From NCBI RefSeq assembly GCF_000154445.1, contig NZ_DS499564.1: a stretch of DNA of 64,000 nt. One strand, 5' to 3'. A program made the position numbers and the translations under genes. Positions 46,333 through 54,834 of the stretch are shown piece by piece. The notes under the pieces were generated by a model. It did not search any database, was not told the origin of the DNA, and saw nothing but the letters and a program-made list of their open reading frames with translations. The first letter of the stretch is position 1. Each line of letters opens with the position of its first letter. Origin of the DNA: Intestinibacter bartlettii (GTDB lineage: Bacteria > Bacillota > Clostridia > Peptostreptococcales > Peptostreptococcaceae).

Positions 46333-46767
46333 ATGAAATCACAATACCCAATAGGACTACATATAAATAAACTTAGCCGTTTAATTTCTAGAAAAGTCGA
46401 TGCTGCTGTACTAAGCGCAATTGACGACAACATTACAGTATCTCAGGCATATGTTATAGATTTTATAACAGATAATAACGATAGGGATGTATTCCAAAAA
46501 GATTTGGAGATGGAGTTTGACTTAAAGCGTTCTTCTGTAAGCCTTATGCTTAACAATATGGAAAAACACGACCTAATCAAAAGGGTTCCTGTTGCTGAAG
46601 ACGCTCGTTTAAAAAAGATTATTTTAACAGAAAAAGCAATTGAATTATCAAAAAAAATTGCATATGCCATAGATTCTGTTGAAGGAATATTAGCAGAAAA
46701 TCTAAATCAAGATGAAATCAATACTTTTTTAAATCTATTAAACAAAATAAGAACTAATATAGAATAA
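46333..46767 (+). CDS. MarR family transcriptional regulator
   Basis: The 144-residue protein has the MarR core (VFQKDLEMEFDLKRSSVSLM) and wing (VPVAEDARLKKIILTEKAIE). It is a paralogue of the MarR protein at 28081 (shared DVFQKDLE, KRSSVS, KKIILTE blocks), and like it is followed by a MATE gene, 41 nt downstream. The start codon directly follows a perfect palindrome that probably serves for autoregulation. Confidence 0.9.
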   Translation: MKSQYPIGLHINKLSRLISRKVDAAVLSAIDDNITVSQAYVIDFITDNNDRDVFQKDLEMEFDLKRSSVSLMLNNMEKHDLIKRVPVAEDARLKKIILTEKAIELSKKIAYAIDSVEGILAENLNQDEINTFLNLLNKIRTNIE

Positions 46768-46808
46768 TATTTTATTTGTAAATTTTAAAAGGGAGGATAA
46801 TATAAATC

Positions 46809-48020
46809 ATGCAAGTTATAACACTTACAATTACTGGACTTGCAATGGGGATAACTATATTAATAGGTCAAAAGCTCGGTCAAGGTAAGAAAAAAGATAC
46901 CGGCAATGTTGTCGGAAGTGGTATATCAATATTCGCAGTAATTGCAATCATCTTAACAGTTGTATTTGTTACATTTGCACCAAGTGTTGCATCATTTATG
47001 AACGCTCCTGCTGAGGCATTTGATGGAACATCAACTTATATAAGAATCTGCTGTGCTGGTGCTGTTTTTATAGTTGCTTACAATTTAATTGGTGGTATTT
47101 TTAGAGGACTTGGAGATGCAAAAACTCCACTTATGACTGTTTTTATCGCTTGTGTTGCAAATATTTTAGGTGACTTAGTGTTTGTAGGAATATTCAATAT
47201 GGCGGCTGCTGGGGCTGCTCTTGCGACTGTTCTTGCACAGGCTATCAGTGTAATTTTATCTTTAATTATAATCGCAAAAAGAGGTCTACCATTTGAGTTT
47301 TCACTAAAAAGTATAAAATTCCACAAAGGTCTTACTTCACAAATAATAAAATTTGGAGCTCCAATAGCTCTACAAGAACTGCTTGTTCAAATATCATTCT
47401 TAGTAATCGTAATGATTGGTAATGCCATGAGTGTTGTTCCATCAGCTGGTATGGGTGTCGCACAAAAATTATCAGCATTTATAATGCTTGTTCCATCTTC
47501 ATTCTCACAAGGTGTTTCTGCATTTGTTGCCCAAAACTACGGTGCTAGAAAATACGACAGAGCGAGAAAGGCACTTATTTGTGCAATTGGAACTTCATTA
47601 TGTTGTGGAGTTTGCATGTTCTTCTTAGCATTTTTCAAAGGCGATATGCTTGCATCAATATTCTCTACTGATCATGAAGTTATTCTTGCTGCTTGGGATT
47701 ATCTAAAATCATATGCAATAGACTGCTTCTTTACTGCATTTTTATTCTGCATGATTGGTTTCTTAAATGGATGTGGAAAAACAACAATCGTAATGATTCA
47801 AGGTATAGTCGGTGCGTTCTTCGTGAGAATACCTGTTGCTTATGTTATGAGTAAAATTGAACCAGTTTCTTTATTTAGAGTTGGTCTTGCAACTCCATCA
47901 TCTACAATTGTTCAAATCGTAATATGTGGTGTTTATTTATTCTTCTTGTCGAGAACATTATTTAAAAAAGAAGAAACAAATGATGCCCCTAACCATGAAT
48001 TATGTGATGCAGAAGCATAA
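46809..48020 (+). pseudogene. MATE family efflux transporter lacking its first helices
   Basis: The sequence from GLAMGITILIGQKLGQGKKKDT onward aligns with a normal MATE protein, including the GGIFRGLGDAKTPL and GVSAFVAQNYGARKYDRARK blocks. Compared with the intact pump at 26685, about the first 60 residues (helix 1 and most of helix 2) are absent. The frame cannot be extended upstream because a stop lies two codons before the ATG. GGGAGG is 12 nt from that ATG, longer than usual, as if DNA between the ribosome site and an internal codon was deleted. The rest is open (403 residues), so it may still be made, but transport is doubtful. Confidence 0.7.
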
Positions 48021-48051
48021 GAAAATTATAATAAAATCTGTATGATAATAA

Positions 48052-48105
48052 AAAAAATAAGCATGTCTTAGTAATGTCAACAGATACTAAGGCATGCTTG
48101 TTTAA
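48052..48105 (+). terminator. Terminator of the marR-MATE operon
   Basis: The arms AAGCATG-CTTAGTA and TACTAAG-CATGCTT lie about 35 nt after the MATE stop. Confidence 0.85.
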
Positions 48106-48155
48106 TTTGTTGTAAGTGATTCGCAATATATTAATATTGTTTAATACTAATAAAA

Positions 48156-48482
48156 TTAATTATTAGTATTAATTTTATACTTATCAAATCTAAAAGTAAC
48201 AGTAAATTTCACAAAGTATACAATCCAAATAACAATCGATATCCATAAAACTAATTTAGATATTAGAACATAGCCAATTGCTCCTACTAAAAGTATTAAA
48301 GCTAATTTTAACATTATTATTCCATAATCTTTACTTAGTTTAAATTCATCATATAATTCTCTTTCATTTTTTGATATGAAATAATATCCAGTGATTAATA
48401 TGGATGCTTTATCTTTAAGAAGAAAAAACATACATGATACGAATAATAATGCACATGACATAAATAATGAAATTTTCAACAT
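48156..48482 (-). CDS. DUF3784-like small membrane protein
   Basis: The protein has about 108 residues and three transmembrane segments. Between the first two lies ILITGYYFISKNERELYDEF, the LIAGYN-x-MSxxEKxxYD signature of DUF3784. Function unknown. The frame is open from 48521, but GGGGGG precedes the ATG at 48480-48482. It stands alone. Confidence 0.72.
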   Translation of the reverse strand: MLKISLFMSCALLFVSCMFFLLKDKASILITGYYFISKNERELYDEFKLSKDYGIIMLKLALILLVGAIGYVLISKLVLWISIVIWIVYFVKFTVTFRFDKYKINTNN

Positions 48483-48601
48483 ACTAATTCCCCCCTTCAT
48501 TTCATTCGTAATATATAACAATTGCGAACTTAATTATATTATATATTATTAATCACTAAGTTAGCTATCAGAATCTATTTTCAATCCATTTTAATTATAT
48601 A

Positions 48602-48678
48602 TTGACAGTTTCACAGGCTTATGTAATAGACTTTATATTAACTTCGCAAAATGCGTATAATATTGCAATCATCTAAAA
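48602..48678 (+). pseudogene. Relic of a MarR-type gene
   Basis: Translation gives LTVSQAYVIDFILTSQNA, matching ITVSQAYVIDFITDNND of the intact marR gene at 46333, then runs into unrelated codons and a stop at 48676-48678. Only about 17 codons are recognisable. Confidence 0.65.
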
Positions 48679-48700
48679 TCTAAAATAAATCAAATATATT

Positions 48701-48742
48701 AAAAACTCCCACATCGAAATTTAAATCAACATGGGAGTTTTT
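48701..48742 (-). terminator. Terminator after the methyltransferase gene
   Basis: The arms AAAACTCCCA and TGGGAGTTTT lie just past the stop at 48745. Confidence 0.85.
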
Positions 48743-48744
48743 AT

Positions 48745-49953
48745 CTATTTTACAAGTTTTTCTCTCTCTTCTATACTATGATATTCTGTAACCTTATGAC
48801 CAATTCTTCCGATAAAGTTAGACATTGCTCTGATTTCATTTATAGCTTTATCTTTTTCTATTCCTTCTGTTACTAATTCTCTACGGCCAACATTACTGTA
48901 TTTGTAAGTTACATATTTATCTCCAACTTTCCAAACTTCTCTTCTCTCACTACCTACTCCAGTTTTATAGTCTATTTGTGTACCATATACTAATTCTTTT
49001 TCGCCAAGTGCTTTAAATTGTAGTTCTATTGCAAATTCATCTTCGATATCTTTTTGTTTATTTAAAATTGGAAGTTTATTATATATTTCAATAGCATCAT
49101 AAAATCCTATTTCATCTCTTTCAGTTTTATCAAATACTATAAGTGGCATTTGTTCAACATCATTAAGTTCGTTAAATTGGATTTTACACATAGCATCTGT
49201 ATCTGCATATAATCCTGATGCATGCATAGATTTTATAAAGTTTAATATCTCTTCAAGACCATCTAATCTCTCGAATGTTATAAGTTTTGCATCATGTGTC
49301 ATTACCTTTTCTACGCTTTTGAAGAATTTAAGTACACTATTTGCAACAACTATTGAATTTTCAACCTCATCTATGCTCCAAAAGCTTTTTAATTTAGGTA
49401 AATTAGTAATTTCAAGCATTGATCTATTAGATAAAACTAAATCAAATTTTTCTTCTTTAAAGAATTTGTCCACTTTTTTTGCATCAACTGCTTCAAACTT
49501 CACATTTTTCACACCTAACTTTTGAGCAATTTCCTCTGCACATTTAATTCCTTTTTTACACTTATCCACACCAATTATTTCTGAATTTGGATAAAGATTT
49601 GCAATAAAACAAGTAGTTATACCATTGTCACATCCTAAATCAAGTATTTTCTTTCCATCTAAGTTTTTATCATATGAATTTTTAAAATCTATAAACCATG
49701 CAAAAAATTGTCTATATAAATCATAGTAATATCCGGCAAAATCCATAGTCGTTTCTAAATCTTTATTTTTTACTGTGTATATTTTTCCGTTTCCTTTATC
49801 TTTTCTAAGAGCTACTGCCAAATCCAAATCTTGTGTTAAATTCACCTTATGCTTTTCATCTATTTTCTTGAAAAATTCATCTCTATCATTTTCCTCTAGT
49901 ATTCCTAATTTTTCAAAAAACTCCCCTATCACATTGTTGTTTAATTGTTCCAT
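48745..49953 (-). CDS. Class I SAM-dependent methyltransferase
   Basis: The 402-residue protein has motif I ILDLGCDNGITTCFIA, the acidic loop IIGVDKCKKG and FDLVLSNRSMLEI, all typical of Rossmann-fold methyltransferases. An N-terminal helical region of about 100 residues precedes it and a C-terminal beta-rich region of about 130 residues follows, neither of which I recognise. The substrate is unknown. It is the last chromosomal gene before the conjugative element. Confidence 0.85.
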   Translation of the reverse strand: MEQLNNNVIGEFFEKLGILEENDRDEFFKKIDEKHKVNLTQDLDLAVALRKDKGNGKIYTVKNKDLETTMDFAGYYYDLYRQFFAWFIDFKNSYDKNLDGKKILDLGCDNGITTCFIANLYPNSEIIGVDKCKKGIKCAEEIAQKLGVKNVKFEAVDAKKVDKFFKEEKFDLVLSNRSMLEITNLPKLKSFWSIDEVENSIVVANSVLKFFKSVEKVMTHDAKLITFERLDGLEEILNFIKSMHASGLYADTDAMCKIQFNELNDVEQMPLIVFDKTERDEIGFYDAIEIYNKLPILNKQKDIEDEFAIELQFKALGEKELVYGTQIDYKTGVGSERREVWKVGDKYVTYKYSNVGRRELVTEGIEKDKAINEIRAMSNFIGRIGHKVTEYHSIEEREKLVK

Positions 49954-50158
49954 AATGCTAAATTTCTCCTTTAATATTCCCTTTTCCCATTTTATCTCTT
50001 ATCAATAACTACTCTATACAACCCCATAAAAATTATTTTTAGTATATCGTAATTATGCCTATTTATATTATAACGTTTTTTATATTCATTTGCATTTTAT
50101 TCCAACATATAGTTTTTCAAATGAAAAACTTACTAAATTTCTGATTATCTTTTCATAA
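49954..50158. other. Gap holding the probable chromosome/element junction
   Basis: AT-rich sequence lies between the methyltransferase gene and the recognisable end of the element. The other end of the element is outside the window, so the exact att site cannot be found here. Confidence 0.4.
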
Positions 50159-50246
50159 GTTGGTAAATGCCGATATATCCCGTATTTTAGGGCTTTATCG
50201 GTATTTTCTTTTTGGAAGATACCTTGCATAAGCTGGCATTTACCAG
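50159..50246. repeat. Inverted repeats and hairpin near the element end
   Basis: TGGTAAATGCC (50161-50171) and GGCATTTACCA (50235-50245) are perfect inverted repeats. Between them is a nested hairpin (GCCGATA/TATCGG-, CCC/GGG) followed on the plus strand by a T-rich run, which may stop transcription entering the element. Confidence 0.6.
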
Positions 50247-50264
50247 CATGAAAATGCAACCAAA

Positions 50265-50285
50265 AGTAGTAAATGAGTAGTAAAT
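50265..50285. repeat. AGTAGTAAAT direct repeats, probable integrase arm sites
   Basis: Two exact 10-bp copies (50265-50274, 50276-50285) lie at 11-bp spacing, 13 nt beyond the int stop. This is the position of the arm-type (DR2-like) sites bound by the N-terminal domain of Tn916 integrase. Confidence 0.6.
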
Positions 50286-50298
50286 ATAAGCTCCGATA

Positions 50299-51489
50299 TT
50301 AACAAGCCAGTCTTTCCAGTTCTGCTTTTGCAGATTGAAATGTACCGTGTGCATAATAGCCAAGTGTCATGGTTATGTTAGCGTGTCCCATAAGATATTG
50401 CAGGGTGTTTGGGTTCATTCCTCTGTTTGCCATATTCGTACAGTAAGTATGTCGGAATGAATGTGGTGTGATGTTCGGTAACTTGTCCGTGTGATACTTG
50501 TTATACTTCTTAATTAGTCCTCGCACCATGCCCTCATAGTTTCCTGCAACTTTAGGTAAGCCCTCACGGTTCAAGAATAGGAAATTGCTATAACCACCTA
50601 CAATCAACGGTTGTGCCTTTCCTCTGTTCTTTAGTATTCTTTGGATTGCTTGATAAGCCCGTTCTGTCAATGGAAGTTCTCGTTTTCCGTTTTTGGTCTT
50701 TGGCGTTTCAATATAGTAGCCGATTTCGCTGTCTTTCAATAACTGGTGGTCTATATTGAGTATTCTGTTCTGCATATCAATATGCGTCGTTAGTCCGCAA
50801 AATTCAGAAATACGAAGTCCCGTTTCCAGCAGAAGCACAACCTCATCATAATACTTGCTGTAAATCTTATCCTTTTCCATAAAGGCAAGCAGGCGTTCTT
50901 CCTGCTCTGGTGTAAGGATAACTTTCTGCTCCGTATCATCTTCCAGAACATCACTTAGCTTAAATTCAAACGGGTTCTTTCTGATACAGTCGTCTTGTAT
51001 CGCCATGTAAAATGACGCTTTCAAGGAACGCTTGTAGTTATCAATCGTTTTATAGGCGTATCCTTTTTCGCTCATTCTGATAGCCCATTCTTTAGCGTCC
51101 GACTGCTTAACAGTATCAATCGCCCTCATACCCAATGGGTCATTTTTCAGAGCGTTCATAAGATACTGTCGTCCTTTTTCAGTAGCCCTCTTGATGTTCT
51201 TTCTTTGGCTGTTCTTCTTGTCGTAGAGCTGGCAGACTGTCATTTTACCGCCTGCTGTATCGATACCGTCGTTAAGGTCTTTTTTAATCTGTGTTTCTTT
51301 TTCCCTCAACGATATATCATCACGCTTTCCAGCAGGTGTCTTGTCTGTCGGTACAAGTTTCCAAGAATAGATAAATTGTGGCTTTCCGTATATATCGGTA
51401 TATTTATAAACGTATCTTCCGTCTTTTCGCTGGCTCTCTCCATTACGCAAATTGCGATTTTTACTGTCTTTTCGTTTTACATTAGACAT
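50299..51489 (-). CDS. int: Tn916-type tyrosine recombinase (integrase)
   Basis: The enzyme catalyses integration and excision of the element. The protein has 396 residues, with an N-terminal arm-binding domain (RNGESQRKDGRYVYKYTD), a SAM-like core-binding domain and a catalytic domain with TGLRISEF (Arg), HSFRHTYC (His-x-x-Arg), GHANITMTL (His) and the nucleophile Tyr in GYYAHGTF. The frame is open from 51567 through the xis stop, but GGAG precedes the ATG at 51487-51489 and Tn916 Int starts at the equivalent place. Confidence 0.96.
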   Translation of the reverse strand: MSNVKRKDSKNRNLRNGESQRKDGRYVYKYTDIYGKPQFIYSWKLVPTDKTPAGKRDDISLREKETQIKKDLNDGIDTAGGKMTVCQLYDKKNSQRKNIKRATEKGRQYLMNALKNDPLGMRAIDTVKQSDAKEWAIRMSEKGYAYKTIDNYKRSLKASFYMAIQDDCIRKNPFEFKLSDVLEDDTEQKVILTPEQEERLLAFMEKDKIYSKYYDEVVLLLETGLRISEFCGLTTHIDMQNRILNIDHQLLKDSEIGYYIETPKTKNGKRELPLTERAYQAIQRILKNRGKAQPLIVGGYSNFLFLNREGLPKVAGNYEGMVRGLIKKYNKYHTDKLPNITPHSFRHTYCTNMANRGMNPNTLQYLMGHANITMTLGYYAHGTFQSAKAELERLAC

Positions 51490-51566
51490 AGTGTAAAGCT
51501 CCTTTCCGTCATGGAACGAGCCGTGATACGCTATATTTATTATACCATATCTACGGCTCAATGACA

Positions 51567-51770
51567 TTAGATTTCGTCCAATGTATCTATGATTTTTTCA
51601 AATTGTTTTCGCTTAATCTGAATACGGTTGCCGTTCACGATAACCCAGCCAGCGTCAAGATTTTCTTCGGCTAATTTACGCAATTTCTTTTCGCCAATGC
51701 GGAAGTATTTGGACGCTTCTTCAACCGTCAGCGTATATTTTTCCCAAATAGGCACATCAGTATTGTTCAT
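51567..51770 (-). CDS. xis: Tn916-type excisionase
   Basis: The 67-residue winged-helix protein bends DNA and steers Int toward excision. YTLTVEEASKYFRIGEKKLR and the C-terminal GNRIQIKRKQFEKIIDTL match Tn916 Xis. GGGGGG precedes the ATG. It is followed by int on the same strand. Confidence 0.94.
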   Translation of the reverse strand: MNNTDVPIWEKYTLTVEEASKYFRIGEKKLRKLAEENLDAGWVIVNGNRIQIKRKQFEKIIDTLDEI

Positions 51771-52143
51771 AATCTATGCACCCCCCTTTACTGTGTGTCG
51801 TTTTTTACAAGCAGGCAGACGGCTTTGGAAAGCTCCATTAGTATCTCAACTATTCCCATTCTTGTGGGCAGAACCGCACCATGCGGACGTATCATTATTC
51901 TGTGAGGATAGGTCGTGGCAAAACAACTTTTCCAACAGTCGCTCTCGGATCACTGCGTGGGTCGCTCGCTTTCTTTTGAAAAGGTCGTGGCGTACAGTCC
52001 CCGTGGCTCGCCATCTCACAAACGTATCTGTCTGCTTTATTCAGTTGTCAAAGAGCTGTGGTGAAAGCGTGTTGCTTTCATATAAAAGCAGGTGGCAGAG
52101 CAGGAAAGAGGGGGATATTAAATCATGCTCCGCTAAAAACTGC
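51771..52143. other. Non-coding, relatively GC-rich stretch between xis and the orf8-like gene
   Basis: About 370 nt without a supported gene. GGTCGTGGC occurs twice (about 51910 and 51980). On the minus strand TTGACA (about 52046-52051) could be a -35 for xis/int, with only a poor -10. The block is conserved-looking element sequence and may hold regulatory RNA or the xis promoter; I cannot assign it. Confidence 0.4.
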
Positions 52144-52398
52144 TTATTCTTCTGGTTCTAAGTCCATATCTTCAATATCAAAACCTAAAATCATTTTGAT
52201 AAGTGCTTCTCTGATACGTCCTTTTAATTCCATATCTACAACGATATAAACATTGCCGTATTCATCATAAAGTGAACGCAAACAGCACTTTGATATGCAA
52301 GGGTCATAAAATGCCAGTAATTTTTCAATCGCTTTTTCGTTTCCGTCCATAGCTGATGAAATCAAGTAATAAGACGGTTTCTTAAATAACTGTTTCAT
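52144..52398 (-). CDS. Tn916 Orf8-like helix-turn-helix protein
   Basis: The 84-residue protein has the Orf8/HTH-16 pattern: YLISSAMDGNEKAIEKLLAF at the start and VVDMELKGRIREALIKMILG near the end. In Tn916 the orf7-orf8 pair helps switch on transfer genes. It lies 3 nt after the sigma-like gene on the same strand. Confidence 0.85.
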   Translation of the reverse strand: MKQLFKKPSYYLISSAMDGNEKAIEKLLAFYDPCISKCCLRSLYDEYGNVYIVVDMELKGRIREALIKMILGFDIEDMDLEPEE

Positions 52399-52401
52399 TT
52401 T

Positions 52402-52821
52402 CTAATGTTCCTCCTTGAGTATTTTTTTCATAGTTTCCAAAGCGTGATGTCGGTTTCTAAATACACCGCTTTGCGTGATTTTCTGCAAGTTGGCAATTTC
52501 ACTTTCTGTCATTTCCAAGAAGTAATACATCAACAGAGTATTGCGTTTTCTTTCTGGAAGTTTCTTCAAGGCTTCTGCCAATTCATCATCAAGGACACGA
52601 ATATCAATGCCACATACTGAAAAGATTGTATAATCTGTTTCGTAGTCGTCCCAAACAGCCATTTTATCAACAAGGACATCTGGCAATTCGCTGAAAGATA
52701 TTTCTTTATTCTTACGACGGTTTAATTCCTTGTAATAATCTTTCACGACACTACGGACAACTTTCTTTAAACAACTTTCAAAACGACATTGAACTGTTTT
52801 CTGGAAGTCAGACGGTTTCAT
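52402..52821 (-). CDS. Tn916 Orf7-like sigma-70 family protein
   Basis: The 140-residue protein has a region 4-type helix-turn-helix (LPERKRNTLLMYYFLEMTES then IANLQKITQSGVFRNRHHA), typical of the short sigma-like regulator of Tn916-family elements. The frame is open from 52965, but AGGAGGTGA precedes the ATG at 52819-52821. It probably controls the expression of excision or transfer genes. It is paired with the orf8-like gene. Confidence 0.88.
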   Translation of the reverse strand: MKPSDFQKTVQCRFESCLKKVVRSVVKDYYKELNRRKNKEISFSELPDVLVDKMAVWDDYETDYTIFSVCGIDIRVLDDELAEALKKLPERKRNTLLMYYFLEMTESEIANLQKITQSGVFRNRHHALETMKKILKEEH

Positions 52822-52943
52822 CAATCTCACCTCCTTTCCTTTATGATTTGAAAAGTGTTTATCCCTCTTTCCGCACCATATAAGGACAGCTAGGTGTGAT
52901 TTAATGACCTCTTTTGAAAAATTTTTTAAATTTTTTCGGGTAT

Positions 52944-52984
52944 GAAAAAAGCCCGCACAAAACATATAGTCTGTACGAGCCTTT
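52944..52984 (-). terminator. Terminator of the bce cassette
   Basis: The arms GCTCGTACAGAC and GTTTTGTGCGGGC are followed by a T run on the minus strand. It lies about 130 nt past the histidine kinase stop and upstream of the orf7-like gene. Confidence 0.8.
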
Positions 52985-53115
52985 AAAGCTAAAACATATT
53001 CAATTTTTAATAGTGTGCTATTAGGTGGGATTTGATTGCAAATAATTGTACTTAAAGCTTTCCATAACGCAAGCCCCCTTAAAGCACCGTATCAATGTTG
53101 GCATGGTTTTTCAAA

Positions 53116-54120
53116 TTACTCTGAAAAATTATGAACTGTTCCTTTTGGAAATATAATTGTCAGTCTTGTATATTCTTTTTCCGTAGAAGCAATATCCAAT
53201 TTCAATCCCAACCTATCGCATAATTTTTTAGATAGATACAGTCCCATACCTGTTGCATTTGCCTTGTTTCTGTTAGAACCAGTAAAGCCTTTTTCAAATA
53301 CACGGGATAAATCAGACGTTTTTATTCCACAGCCATTATCTTCAATTACAAGCAGTATATTTGTTCCGTTGTCTTGACTGTATATCGTCAGTTTGTTTTC
53401 CTGCTTGTCAAAATACTTAATCGCATTTTGCACGATTTGAGATAGAATGAATGTCAGCCATTTTTCATCAGTATATACAACATTCTCTATGTCATGGATA
53501 TTGATAATTACTTTCCTTTCCATAAGTGAATGACGAAATTTCAGAATGACATTATGTATCACTTCGTCTAACTGCAACTGTTTTACAAAATAGTCCTTTT
53601 CCGTATTTTCACTCCTTGCATAGTAGAGCATTTGTTCCACCAACTGAAATATCTTGTCTGTTTCTTTTTTTAACGTGTAATTTTTCGTATTATCGAACGT
53701 CAAAGACAATGCTCCTATCGGTATTTTAATTTCATGGGCGAAACTTTCCACATATTCTTGATAATCCTGCTTTTCCTCTGTGATTTTACCGATTTCATCA
53801 TTCATAGATTTGCAGGCTTTTTTTAGTGCGTAGTAATAGGCTTCATTTTGAAATTCTTTTGGCTTTGGTAAAACATCTGCAATATAGTAGGTTTCTTCCA
53901 GTCCGTCTACTAAATCAATAATATGTTGCGAAGCCTTACGTTTCTTCCGATACAAACACCATTGAAAAAGCCCTTGTATGCTGATGAACAGAATTACCAG
54001 CAATACAACAAATAGCGTATCTACACCGTAGAAAATCAAGAGAAATGCTACTAAGGCAAGAAAGAAAAGCTGAAACAATATCTCTGTTATTTTTTCTTCT
54101 AAGAATGTAAAAAAGCTCAC
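53116..54120 (-). CDS. BceS-type intramembrane-sensing histidine kinase
   Basis: The 334-residue kinase has two closely spaced transmembrane helices (about residues 10-55) and almost no extracellular loop, then the H-box FAHEIKIPIGAL, N-box IVQNAIKYF, G1 DNGCGI and G2 GMGLYLSKKL. Kinases of this type sense antimicrobial peptides through the flux of their partner ABC transporter. The GTG at 54118-54120 overlaps the regulator stop as GTGA, so I prefer it to the TTG at 54129. Confidence 0.92.
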   Translation of the reverse strand: MSFFTFLEEKITEILFQLFFLALVAFLLIFYGVDTLFVVLLVILFISIQGLFQWCLYRKKRKASQHIIDLVDGLEETYYIADVLPKPKEFQNEAYYYALKKACKSMNDEIGKITEEKQDYQEYVESFAHEIKIPIGALSLTFDNTKNYTLKKETDKIFQLVEQMLYYARSENTEKDYFVKQLQLDEVIHNVILKFRHSLMERKVIINIHDIENVVYTDEKWLTFILSQIVQNAIKYFDKQENKLTIYSQDNGTNILLVIEDNGCGIKTSDLSRVFEKGFTGSNRNKANATGMGLYLSKKLCDRLGLKLDIASTEKEYTRLTIIFPKGTVHNFSE

Positions 54121-54776
54121 AGTTTCCAACCCTTTCCTCGTATATTTTCCAATAAATGAACAATACCGATTTCTTTCATTTTCTTTTTTAGACGGGTCAT
54201 ATTAACCAGTAATACATTTTCGTCTAAATAATATTTGTCGTTCCACAGCTTTTCCAATAGTTCTTCCTTACTGATAACTTTATCTTCGTTCATAAAGAAG
54301 TAGTATAAAATACGAAATTCATTTCTTGTCAATTCAATGCTTTTCTCTTGATACTTCAAAATAGATAAATGTAAATCAAGGGTACAATCTTTTTTAACAA
54401 GCTCACGGAAATTATTCGGGTTTGATAACTGCAATGCACGCTTGATCTTCTCAAGAAGAATAAGCGTGTCATACGGCTTTGTGATGAAGTCAATCCCACC
54501 CACTTGAATACTTTTCAATTCGTCAGCATTTGTATCTCTGCTTGTTACAAAGATAATCGGTACTGGCATGACTTGTTTTATTTTCCTGCATACTTCATAG
54601 CCATTCTCATACGGCAGGTTAATATCAAGCAGAACCAGTTCTATGGAATATTGCTTTAATTCATCTGTCAGGTTTCCAAAGTCAATCAATAAAACTGTTT
54701 CATATCCTTGTGTGTTCAATAATTTAGAAAGCTCCAAACGAGTGATTTCATCATCTTCGATAATTGCTATTCTCAT
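54117..54776 (-). CDS. BceR-type OmpR/PhoB family response regulator
   Basis: The 219-residue protein has a receiver domain with IIEDDEITR, the phospho-acceptor Asp in LVLLDINLP, Thr/Ser TSRD and Lys in TKPYDT, and a winged-helix output domain (LTRNEFRILYYFF). It activates the adjacent ABC transporter genes when phosphorylated by the partner kinase. GGGGGTG precedes the ATG at 54774-54776. Confidence 0.94.
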   Translation of the reverse strand: MRIAIIEDDEITRLELSKLLNTQGYETVLLIDFGNLTDELKQYSIELVLLDINLPYENGYEVCRKIKQVMPVPIIFVTSRDTNADELKSIQVGGIDFITKPYDTLILLEKIKRALQLSNPNNFRELVKKDCTLDLHLSILKYQEKSIELTRNEFRILYYFFMNEDKVISKEELLEKLWNDKYYLDENVLLVNMTRLKKKMKEIGIVHLLENIRGKGWKL

Positions 54777-54834
54777 TTCAACACCCCCTTGATTTACCAT
54801 TATAATAATTTCACAGCAGGAGAGCTAGAAAAAT

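Noticed and set aside
50265..50285. AGTAGTAAAT repeats considered related to the AGTAGTA clusters at 31.7 and 41.4 kb
   Set aside because: Those lie upstream of surface-protein genes with other flanks; the short core is likely shared by chance.
51628..52161. 177-codon plus-strand frame across xis and the following gap
   Set aside because: It runs antisense through xis, has no ribosome site, and resembles no protein that I know; the xis reading is clear.
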